DNA from: Deinandra increscens subsp. villosa
Lineage: Eukaryota; Streptophyta; Magnoliopsida; Asterales; Asteraceae
Length of the DNA stretch: 64,000 nt
Assembly (NCBI GenBank): GCA_039602395.1
Contig: JBCNJP010000008.1
Span: 17,924,354 to 17,988,353, forward strand
Direction: 5' to 3'
The position numbers and the translations under genes were made by a program. Shown here piece after piece: positions 46,241 through 55,841 of the stretch (its first letter is position 1; each line of letters begins with the position of its first letter). Under the pieces are notes generated by a model. It made no database searches and had not been told where the DNA came from. It saw only the letters and a list, made by a program, of their open reading frames with translations.

Positions 46241-47603
46241 CTACAAAATTTAACAAAGTTCAATTTAGTATTTTCGATATCAATATTCATTTTAACTTAT
46301 TAATACCCTTTAATGTCTTATAGACAATTAATAAGATAGAATCTAGAATCCAACGTTACATTTAAATAATGGTTAGGTGACCTTTATCCCATTATTCAAA
46401 TTAACAAGGTAGTCAACGTTTGACAATTGCAACCCTTTGCAACTTCTAGTGGTATAGGATCGGTTAAACATCTTATGTTTAGTTGGCATGTTTAATCCCA
46501 TCAATGCTTTAGTCCCATGCTTTGGTGACCCTAATCACATGGTTTCCAAACCAAGTTGTCCTACTTATACACAGGTGTACATTTAAACATACGAGCGCTT
46601 AGGTGACCTTTATCCCACAAGTATAATAAATATACCTTAATTGCACTAGTTCCCTCAATGTAGTTAGGTGACCTTTATCCCACAAAGAGTTCCCAATGAA
46701 TCAAGTGTTGTATAAAAGGATGGCGTTTAAACTTTTTTAGAAAATGATTTAACATTCTTATCCCACAAAGGGTCGGTTTAGTTTTCAAAATTCTAGTGTT
46801 GTATAAAACGATTTAACATTCTTATCCCACAAAGGGTCGGTTTAGTTTTCAAAATTCTAGTTTAGAAAACTCTATGTGCCACACCATTCGCATGCATTCA
46901 AATGTGTGGTACCCTAATGTTGTTGAAATCTAAATTTTATGGTTCTTTTAATAAAATCCATTTTTATTATATGATCATTAACCTTTAATAGAACCCATTT
47001 TATTAGCTCCTTGTTAATGACGATTTTAAGATCCGGTTTTAGCTTGTTAATGTTTATTAGTTCGTATAAGCATGCATATCCACATATCATCAAAACAACA
47101 AAATAAACAATCACACAAGCATGACAAAGTTTAGGTGCATAGCCATAGCCAACTATTTTGACAACACTTGTTAGCCGAAACAAGTGTGCCAAGGTCTCTC
47201 CTAAGGGACAACTACACAAATGTTGTGTCGGTGAACTCCCACTTGAACTCGCATCCAAATGCTTCAAGTCTTACTTCTTTGATTGTGTCTTGGTTATCCG
47301 CTTCTGGGCTTGAAAGGGGCTTTTAAAAAATAGCTCCAAACTCCAGTGGAGGAAATTTCCTCTGTTCCAGCATCAGTGGAGGAAGAATCCTCTATTCAGG
47401 ATATATCAGCGGAGGAAAACTCCCCTGCTCAGGATATATCAGTGGAGGAAGAATCCTCTATTCAGGATATATCAGTGGAGGAAAACTCCCCTGCTCAGGA
47501 TATATATTCCTCTGGTACATCTTCCTTTTACAAAAATGAATCCTAATACATTTTTCTAGTAAAATAAAATACACCTAATCTATTTAATTTACATACCAAA
47601 TGA
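46241..47603 (-). other. CA-R leader
   Basis: Counterpart of 31040-32421 with the same repeats, including the tandem array at 47340-47520. At about 46612-46622 it reads GGGATAAAGG within CTTGTGGGATAAAGGTCACC, where CA-L has the second arm of the 30-bp inverted repeat. Confidence 0.7.
47346..47546 (+). repeat. 33-bp tandem repeat (right copy)
   Basis: Same alternating units as 31130-31300, open on the plus strand (EESSIQDIS/ENSPAQDIS), antisense to CA-R. Confidence 0.8.
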
Positions 47604-47608
47604 AAACT

Positions 47609-47983
47609 TGTTAGAGCATATTCCTATGCTACGTTGTGTCTCGTGTATTGTACCTAAGTTAGAGCATCTTTGTGAGTCTTACTGGTAACATACTAGTGTC
47701 GGCATACCAAATGGTCCGGAGCTTATTTGGTACGGGCGTACCAAATGGTACGCTAGTGGTCCGCCAGTTAGTATGTTAACACTATAAATAGTTCGTTAGA
47801 GAAAGAGCTACATAGAACTCTGAGTCATTCTACATCTTAAGTGTGTGTAACTGAGTGTGTTCTCTCTCTCTCTAGACTTTGTGTAATCTCGAAGTGAAAT
47901 CAATAAAGCAAAGCTTTATTTACTCATTTTTTTATCTCCGATTACTGAATCATGCAGTAGTAAGATCGTACAGTGGTTTTACA
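47609..47983 (+). repeat. GO-3R 5' LTR (375 bp)
   Basis: TGTTAGAGCATATTCC...GGTTTTACA. U3 inverted-repeat cluster of GGTCCG, GGTACG and CGTACC at about 47698-47762; TATAAATAG at about 47782. The promoter for the gag transcript should lie here. Preceded by AAACT (47604-47608). Confidence 0.9.
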
Positions 47984-47985
47984 AG

Positions 47986-47997
47986 TGGTATCAGAGC
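47986..47997 (+). promoter_or_regulatory. GO-3R primer binding site (tRNA-Met)
   Basis: TGGTATCAGAGC two bases after the LTR end. Confidence 0.92.
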
Positions 47998-48207
47998 AAT
48001 TGGTTGCTCTACTGCTGTGATTTTGGCAAATTTTTTAGTTCTAGAGTGAGAAAGTGTGGGTTTTTCTTCGTTTTTCATCAAATTTTCTCAATTCCGAGTG
48101 TTTCCGAGTGTTTCCGAGGTGAAAAATGATTTTGACCCCCAAAATTCGCTTGGAAGACGTCCGTTTTTTCAGTTTGAAGTTTTTATATTCGGTATTGTAA
48201 TTTCAAG

Positions 48208-51147
48208 ATGAGCATTTTTCAAGCATTTTCAGCTATTCAGACCTCGATGCAAGCCATAATGAACTATGGTAATGAAATTGGAACAACTCAGAAAGTTCCT
48301 AAATTACTTCGTTTGGAAGATTATCATAGTTGGAAGAAAAGATTTGAATCTTATATTTACTCACAAGATGTTGATTGTTGGATTCCGATTGAAACACAAT
48401 ATGAGTATCCATTGATTGCTAATACTTTGCCAAAGTCAATAAGTGATTTTGAGCCTGAAGAAAAGAAAGTTTTTGCAAGAGAAAAGAAAACGTATAGTTT
48501 TCTCACGATGGCATTACCTAAAGATTTAATACATCAGTTTAAGAATTTTCCAACTTTGAAACAATTATGGGATGCTATTAAGGAAAGATGTGAGGGTAAT
48601 GATCAGTATAAGAAAACTAGAAAGAAAGTTTTGAAGAAAGAGTTTGATAAATTCGGGCTTTGTGAGAATGAGAAGATCACAGATTTGATTGCAAGGTTTT
48701 CACATTTGATCAATGAACTTGATATTGTGGGTGGGAAGAAAGAAGATGATGAATTAAAGGAGAAATTTCTGGAAGCTTTACCCGAAAAGTGGGAGAATTT
48801 TGTGATGATGTTGTCTAATGATCCAAACTACTCAGGTTGGACATTCAATCAGCTGATAAGCAAATTACAAGCTCGAGAAATGGAATTACTTGTGAAAAAG
48901 TCAGCAACTCCATCTGTTCAAAATCCTGAAATATATTTTAGAGAGAATTCTGCTACCGTTCATGCTAAAACAGAGTCCTATTCTATTTCAAGTAGTAAAA
49001 CACCAGTAACAGCTTTTCTTGCTGGAAATTCTGACAACACTGGTTATTCTTCGGGTTGCAGTTTCACTATTCCTGATAGGTCATCAAGCAAATCTACTTC
49101 TAATCGAGCATTTGAAGATCTCATTGCTTTGTTATGTGCGTTCATATCATCTTCGTCTGGATCCATATTTAGTCAAATTGGTAATTCTGGTTTGGTTCCG
49201 GAGGATTTAAAACAGATGGATGAGGATCAGCTAAATAAATTGGATTTGGATTGGCAGTTGGCTATGACTGTTGAAAAAGGAAAATGGTTTATGGGCAAAC
49301 ATGGTAAGAAGTCTATTATGGAAGGAGCCATACTGGGTTTAGATAAGTCCAGACTGAAATGTTACAAATGTTCTAAATTAGGACATTTTGCTCGAGAATG
49401 CAAGCAATCTGCTTCTAAACCAAGTAATTCGGATAGTCACGATCACAATAAAGAGGCCAAGGCTCTAGTGTCTGAGGAAGGTTATGATTGGGCTGCAGAT
49501 TTTCCAGATAAATCTGCATTTTTAGTTCGCCCTTCAGACAATTATGCTTTAATGACAAATATTGAGCTTGAATCGAGTGGGTATGCCTCTGAGACAAATA
49601 CATCTGAAACAAGTGATTCTGAAGTTACTGGATATGAGTCAACTTGTGAATTTTGTGCTCAAAAAGACAGAAAGATTCGAGAATTGATTTCTGAAAAGGA
49701 AATGTTGGTTGTTGAATATGAGAAGACAAAGGAAGTGATGGAATATTACAAAAGAAAGTGTGAAATTTCTGATGATATTTTACAAGCTAATGTCATGTTG
49801 GAAAAAGAAAAGAAGGTGTTAATAGATGAGGTTTTAGAGCTAAAAGCACGATTGGAAGAGATGGTTAGGGTCAAAAATGAACAAATCGTGAAGTTACAAC
49901 ATGAAAATGTTGAGTTAATTACAAAAGTTGAAAAGTGGGAATTTGAAGCAAAGGATGTTGTTGGAGATTTTGATGCATTATATAAGAAATCAAAAGCACG
50001 AGTAGAATCGCTTCTGGTTACTAATTTTGAACTTCAGAAAGCTTATGATGAACTTATGGTTTCGAATAATGATTATCAAGTCTTACAGTCCCAGTTACAA
50101 GACAAAGTCACTGCTTTGACAAAAGAAAGCAGATTGTTGACAAGAAATGTAGAGATTTATCAAGGAAAGGTGGAGAAGGTCACACAAGAGATGTTTGTTG
50201 CTCATGATAAAGTGAGAAGAGAAAAGTCTCTGTCTAACAGAGTTTCAGAACAATTGATAGAATCAGAAAAGGCTCTGGGTGAAGCTCAGAAAAGAATATC
50301 AGATCTAAACGTTCAAGTTCTGGATTTGAATCGTCAACTAAATAATTTGAAGAATTCACATTTGTTCACAAGTTATTTGTGCAATGATGAAAATTTCAAG
50401 AGAGTGTTTGGAAGTGAAGAATTCAATCAGTCACCACCTCCATTGGTTCAAACTGATCCTGTGGCTGATGTCAAATCTTCTACAATACCTGGAGATTATT
50501 CTGAGTTTGCTACTACAAAGTCTGATTTGAAAATATCAAAGAAGTCAAAGGAGAAAGTGGAACTTGAGGAGAGTTTGGTTAATAAATTCACAACAAAGTT
50601 TATTTCTGGTGGATTGATTTCAGAAGAGGGAGTTGGTTTAGTTGGCAAACAAGTTGAAAAGGATGAAAAGCAGGTGCATGACGAACAAGCTGCTGCTAAG
50701 CTGGTGGAAGCTAACAAGTTGAAGGATATTAAAGCTTCTTTCAATCAAGCTGCTAAAGCAGGTCCTTCGAGTTCTTCAATTGATTTATCAAAGCTGCCAG
50801 GGTACAAACAGTCAGGTCTGGGCAGTGAGGGGAACAAGTTTGAAAAGAATGTCCAGAAGAATATGTCCAAGCAAGCTCCAAAAGAAAAGAAAGACACAAG
50901 CTTGGAACAAATCTATCATTTGGCCCAGGTGTTTATGTCTACAATGGAAAAAGGATTTAGAGGAAAGATTCAGAAGAGGGCTTCATCGGCAAGTTCTTCT
51001 AGAGAGGCTCAAAAAGTTAAGGGTTCTTCATCATCTGGATCAAATTCCACACCTCTAAGTCCTACATTGAATGGGTACATTCTAACCGATTTCAAATTTT
51101 CGATGATATTTCCGATAGTTTTGAATCTGATGATAGATGTCATCTAG
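48208..51147 (+). CDS. gag: GO-3R gag polyprotein (979 aa), UBN2 + zinc knuckle + coiled coil
   Basis: The longest intact frame in the window. It starts 211 bp after the primer site with MSIFQAFSAIQ, conserved in GO-1. A UBN2-type gag region (about residues 35-240; WGKR-like KLLRLEDYHSWKKRF, then LEALPEKWENFVMML) is followed by a Ser/Thr-rich stretch, a CCHC knuckle CYKCSKLGHFAREC at 385-398, an acidic segment, a coiled coil at about 485-715, and a Lys/Ser-rich region. The last ~25 residues look out of frame: the neighbouring frame continues the family's second knuckle, so a 1-bp indel near 51070 has shortened the protein. Gag would assemble particles in the cytoplasm and bind RNA. Expression is unknown. 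Confidence 0.85.
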   Translation: MSIFQAFSAIQTSMQAIMNYGNEIGTTQKVPKLLRLEDYHSWKKRFESYIYSQDVDCWIPIETQYEYPLIANTLPKSISDFEPEEKKVFAREKKTYSFLTMALPKDLIHQFKNFPTLKQLWDAIKERCEGNDQYKKTRKKVLKKEFDKFGLCENEKITDLIARFSHLINELDIVGGKKEDDELKEKFLEALPEKWENFVMMLSNDPNYSGWTFNQLISKLQAREMELLVKKSATPSVQNPEIYFRENSATVHAKTESYSISSSKTPVTAFLAGNSDNTGYSSGCSFTIPDRSSSKSTSNRAFEDLIALLCAFISSSSGSIFSQIGNSGLVPEDLKQMDEDQLNKLDLDWQLAMTVEKGKWFMGKHGKKSIMEGAILGLDKSRLKCYKCSKLGHFARECKQSASKPSNSDSHDHNKEAKALVSEEGYDWAADFPDKSAFLVRPSDNYALMTNIELESSGYASETNTSETSDSEVTGYESTCEFCAQKDRKIRELISEKEMLVVEYEKTKEVMEYYKRKCEISDDILQANVMLEKEKKVLIDEVLELKARLEEMVRVKNEQIVKLQHENVELITKVEKWEFEAKDVVGDFDALYKKSKARVESLLVTNFELQKAYDELMVSNNDYQVLQSQLQDKVTALTKESRLLTRNVEIYQGKVEKVTQEMFVAHDKVRREKSLSNRVSEQLIESEKALGEAQKRISDLNVQVLDLNRQLNNLKNSHLFTSYLCNDENFKRVFGSEEFNQSPPPLVQTDPVADVKSSTIPGDYSEFATTKSDLKISKKSKEKVELEESLVNKFTTKFISGGLISEEGVGLVGKQVEKDEKQVHDEQAAAKLVEANKLKDIKASFNQAAKAGPSSSSIDLSKLPGYKQSGLGSEGNKFEKNVQKNMSKQAPKEKKDTSLEQIYHLAQVFMSTMEKGFRGKIQKRASSASSSREAQKVKGSSSSGSNSTPLSPTLNGYILTDFKFSMIFPIVLNLMIDVI

Positions 51148-54100
51148 TTCAGGACAACTCACATTCTAAACGATCTTATCATTTACGCTATCAGTGTCGC
51201 CGAAGGGACACATGGCAAAAGATTGTCCTGAAATGGCAAAAAGATCATTTTCAAACAAATCTGCCACCATTATCGATGAATCAGGCAACATTTTTACTGA
51301 GTCAACACCATTTACATTATGTCACACCCCGGTAATTATTGTGTCGGGTGCGAACGAGATGGATCATAGTCAAGATTACATAGAACGACCTCTGGATGAT
51401 TCAACAACTAGAGCCGTTTAAAAAGTTAAGTTAATTCAAAATATGGAGTTTCATTCAAAGTTGTAGCGGAAATAGTAGTGAAAGTATGTTTGTCTTAATT
51501 GTTACAAAAACAATTATATTTCAAAAGATTTGAGAACATGACACCGTTAGGTGTTATGCAATGAAATCTCTAAAAGAGCAGCTCAGTTTGACCATGACTC
51601 CAGAATAAGAAAATGCAGGTCCTAAATGTTATGATGTCATGAATGCAGCACGATCAATCACCAGAGAATTCATATACTAAAACGAGTCAACATAAAGTTG
51701 GTGAGTTCACAGGTTTAGATAGCATGCAAGTAAAGTTTGATAAGCAGAGTTTGATATAATCATTCCATCGTTTGACAATTTGTTTAGATACTGTTTTATA
51801 AATTACCATGAACCTTGAATTCCGAAACTAACTGATTACCCACTCATGATACTATGTCCAACAGTACCGCATGGCCAATTATAACTGTATGTACCCTTTT
51901 GACTATTAACATGGAGTCAGGATTGGAGCTACCAATCAGAGCAGGGGCGTTAACCCGATAGATCTATCCACGAGTCATCGTTTCTTTTTGTAAATTAATC
52001 GGATTCAACTAATAGTGGGGTTTCATCATAACATGAACAAGCATGATACAATATGATTTGGACTAGAAAAGATCATGTAATCAATAAGGTAACTAGTAAT
52101 CTATTTGTCAGGCAATGATTTATGTTTGTAATGAATTCTCCCCCAAGTATTAAAACAGTTAAATGAAAGGGGCCGTGAAAACTCACCTGGATACAAGTAA
52201 TTCAGTAAGGTAGGCAAGTAAGCAGTCCTATACAATGTTACAAGACAACTTAGAATATAGAAATTGGGTTGACATCTATGTCACTCCAATTTGGTTGGTC
52301 AAGTCTTGGTGTTAGGGTAACCCGTTAATGTGATATGACATTGTTGACCTTAAGGAAATATTTATTGCAAATAAATATTTATTACTTGATAATCAAAGAA
52401 TTAATTATATCCATGATGAATATTATTTTAGAAATAGTTTATACTTCCAAGTGATTATCATATGAGTCCATAAGACTTTTAAAGGAAGAAACGACAGTTT
52501 TAGGTCAAAACGTGCTTTTTTGCCGGTTTTAGCCGTACTTCACGGCTTTTCCAAAAATGACTATAGCAATTGACCAAATAGATAAATAAACATTATTTTC
52601 ATCATAAAATTCATAGGAAATCAGAATGTACAAGTTCAAGGGTTCGCTTTCCTAGTTTTGTCGGTTTTGCCGGTATGTGTTCGATTTAGCCGGTTTTGAT
52701 CCTGTGACTCGTTCTAAGGCTTTGTAAACTACCAAAACACTTTGTAAACTTATTATAAGTCATCTAAAGTACTTAAAGGTGTTCAAGATCAGTTGTAACA
52801 TTTGTTTACATATCTTTACAAAAATGGGTTTTCCGGGCCCGTAAAGTGTCCGTTTTTGGTCCCGTTTTTCCCCAAATTTAGCTATTTTCAAAAGGGATCT
52901 TGTACTAGGGTTTTTAAGAATAAAGACATATTTTAAAATCACTTTAGGAGGGGTCAAAGTTTCTGACTTAAATTTGTCCTAATTTATCTATAGTTTCCGG
53001 ATCTTTTTAGTAGGTTATTTTTATAGATTTAGCCGTCCAAACATATCAATAAGTCATATGGTGCTATCCACAACCTTCTAACATGTTAAAAATTTCGGAC
53101 CTAGGGTTCCAAGAGTCATAAATTTCGGATCTAGAGGTTTGTTCATAAAACCAAGGCATATCACACAGATACTAGCATATCAACATATGTTTTTTTTATA
53201 GATCTATATAATGTAACATACGAGGGGTTCAAAATACATGAAATCACTAGTAAAAACACATGATATACTAGATCTAACATGAACTTAAACAAAGTTTTAG
53301 GTTACTAGAAACATAGAAGAAAATGCAAGTTTAATGTCACCATTTTTAACCAAGACTTGTGTTTGGAGTTCTAGATGGTAAATATGACTAGTTAACATGA
53401 TTAACTAGAGAAAATCAAGAAAATATCATCTACTAACTTGAGAAAAACGTGGTGGATGATGGATGATGGTAGATCTTGCTTCCTTGTTGCTCCTTGTAGC
53501 TTTAATCTTCAAGTGAACTTGTGTTTGGATGAAGAAAAACTAGAGAGAGAGTAGAGAGAGAGAGAGGGCCGACGGTTGGGGAGGGAGGAAGAGAAAAGTG
53601 TGTGTTTCATTTGTGGAAGCAAAGTTGTGTTCTAGGGTTTCTATTTCTAGAAGTATATATATATGTGGTACACAAAAAGGAAAGCAAGAAAAGGGTTTGA
53701 AGGGTGGTGGTGGCGGTTTGGTGGTTTGGTCGAAAGGAGAGCCAAGGGGAGGGGGGGCGGTTCTAGGTGCATGGAGAGGAGGAGAGATGGTCAACCCAAG
53801 AATCTTTGGTACAAGTAGGGTGTAAGTCTTAGGGTGGCTTGGATGATGATGTTGTCTAAGGGAGGTACACGTGAATAGTGCATGGCTTAATGATGGGAGA
53901 TTAGTAGTAGGTTAAGATAAAGGTGGTGGATTACTACTAATGATGGATACTAATTGTCGGGTGTCGGGTTTTGATCACGAAAGACAATATGATCAAAGGT
54001 GACAATTGAACTTGATAATGCATGGAAATAAATATGCATGGAGGATAATAAATCAAGGTTAAAGAAAAGAAATGATACAAGTCTTGTTTAAAGGTCAAAC

Positions 54101-54762
54101 GGTGTTAAATGGTGAAAAACGTTTATGTTGATTGCTTTATATAAAAACCTAATGGCTTTACGTTATAAAAATACTAAACGTTAAAATGATTTATCATTTG
54201 ACGTAATCAGTAAATAAATGGATAAACGTTATCGTTAAATGATTATTTTACGTCAAATAGTGACATGAACTTTGAACGTATGCAAAATACTACAAAGGTG
54301 GCGAGATAATATAAAAACTCTTTTTATATTAGAATACATATATTGTTGTGAAATGTTTCTTATTATTGAAGTTCCACCGATCATATATATAATGTTCTTG
54401 TTTTTAATGTCAATTGTCGAGATATTAAATTAGGGTTACACCAAGACTAACGGATAGATGCATATTACGTTATCTACGTTAACTTAAAACACAGATTTAT
54501 GCACACAGAAACAGTTAATTACACGTATTATCATATGATTTGACTTAGGAAACTTACGGGTTGTCACACATTAAAATCTAAAAAGAAACAATTTTTCAAA
54601 TTTGATTCCAGAGTTGATGGTTCATCACATGATGATGATTCAGTTAAAAATGAAAAAGCTAAAATGCAGTGGCGACCTAAGATGGTCAGCAAGGCTGCAA
54701 ATGATTTTGAGGAAGACACTGGTTGACCAGAAGCTATGTGCTTCGGGTCATTTGAAGTCTAA
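51148..54762 (+). pseudogene. gag: GO-3R gag C-terminal remnant, split by Solo-A
   Basis: After the ORF stop, the second knuckle is recognisable but frameshifted within it (YQCRR then GHMAKDCP near 51190-51230); GO-3L has the same lesion. Coding similarity runs to 51314, Solo-A intervenes (51320-54568), and resumes at 54574 with a Lys-rich stretch, WRPKMVSKAANDFEEDTG and a TGA where GO-1 has Arg, ending at about 54762. Confidence 0.75.
51320..54568 (+). mobile_element. Solo-A (right copy): solo LTR of 3249 bp, TSD CATTA
   Basis: TGTCACACCCCGG...GGGTTGTCACA, flanked by CATTA at 51315-51319 and 54569-54573. No coding content; a CT-rich run near 53550 and a TATATATATA stretch near 53655 are the main features. 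The AAAGG at 53733-53737 is the undisturbed target where GY-1 sits in the left copy. The similarity of its ends to GY LTRs (TGTCACACCC...TGTCACA) suggests a Gypsy LTR of a different family. Confidence 0.85.
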
Positions 54763-55841
54763 TGTTTAAATCCAGTGTGCAGGTTACTTCAAGAAGATCT
54801 GTTAGTGATTGAGAAGTTCTAGCTTCAAGCAGTTACTGATAGTGGGGTCTCCTGTTTAACTTAAATTGAATGCTTCATCTTTCAAATCTAAAAGTTTTTC
54901 TGAAAGCTTAAACTAAACGGTATTAGTATCGATTGGTCAATATACATTTCGTATGTAGTTTAGGGGGAGAAAATTGAAAACCCAAAAATAGCGTCTTTGT
55001 GTTTTTGTTTGTGTTAAAATGCAAATCCAAAAATAGAGTTTTCATTTTAAGGGGAAGAAAAATGGAAAAATACAAAAACATTGAAAAACAGAAAACACAA
55101 AAACATTAAAGATTGAGAAATTGATCCGACATATTTGGGAAATGATAGTACATTGGCTTACGTGTCTGGCTCATGGATAAATTAGATGAAAAAGCCATAA
55201 GATCATTGTTCGATGTGCTTGGTAGGCTCGGCATTAAATCAGAATGTATTCAGATGTGATAAACATTAAATTACTATTGCTTGACCAAGTGAATAACATC
55301 TTGATGTATATCTCATGATATCAAGAAAAACATATGTGAAATAGAAAATGAGAAGTCACTGTGTATACATGTGTTCATTTTGCAAAAATTTAAACTTGTT
55401 TGATTTTCTTTATTTTGTCAAACGATCGGACTTTCTTTGCGTATCGAAAGATCGACCTGATTGTTGTTCGTTTGACATTCTGCGTTATTTTCTTTGGTGT
55501 TTCGTATAACTCATCGGACTTTCTCTGCGCGTACGGGAGTACCGACCTGATTGTTGTTGGGGTATACAATTTCAACTTGTTTTATTTTCTTATTTTGTTG
55601 AAACCGAGGCCTTATCTGCGTATCGAAAGATCGACCTTAAGGTAGACGATTTAACATTCTTATTTCTTTTTGCATGGAATACGGTTGACTGATTCATTAA
55701 TACAATCATTATGTGATTAAATCACAAATGAAATCACAAGGTGTGATATAAAAGCAAAAGAATATCTGAGTATGTCTGATAGTGTGGGGTACACTGGTCT
55801 AAGCAAACTTAATCAATACAATAACATATCCAGATGTTATG
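54763..55841 (+). other. GO-3R 3' non-coding region
   Basis: Paired purine tracts at 54960-54972 and 55051-55063, and the tandem-repeat module at about 55370-55715. Interrupted by GY-2 after TTATG (55837-55841). Confidence 0.75.

Larger units (their letters stand above)
40480..47603 (-). mobile_element. CA-R: Angela-like Copia element, minus strand, interrupted by GO-3R
   Basis: Inverted counterpart of CA-L. Complete 3' LTR (40480-41447), 3' non-coding DNA, RNase H/RT, integrase/protease, gag and leader up to 47603, where GO-3R is inserted (TSD AAACT 47604-47608). The 5' LTR and first leader part would lie beyond GO-3R and are not in this contig. Confidence 0.88.
47609..55841 (+). mobile_element. 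GO-3R: gag-only LTR element, plus strand, interrupted by Solo-A and GY-2
   Basis: 5' LTR (47609-47983), tRNA-Met primer site, 979-codon gag ORF, gag C-terminal remnant split by Solo-A, and 3' non-coding DNA. GY-2 interrupts at 55842 so the 3' LTR is not seen in this contig. As in GO-3L and GO-1, there is no pol, which makes it non-autonomous, of the kind described as TR-GAG elements. Partner proteins must come from another, probably Sirevirus-like, Copia element. Confidence 0.88.

Noticed and set aside
47986..47997. tRNA gene fragment
   Set aside because: Only the 12-base complement of the tRNA-Met 3' end is present, as expected of a primer site; no cloverleaf.
49660..50360. Myosin- or kinesin-like cellular coiled-coil gene
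   Set aside because: It is continuous with a UBN2/CCHC gag, lies between LTR and purine tract, and recurs in related elements.
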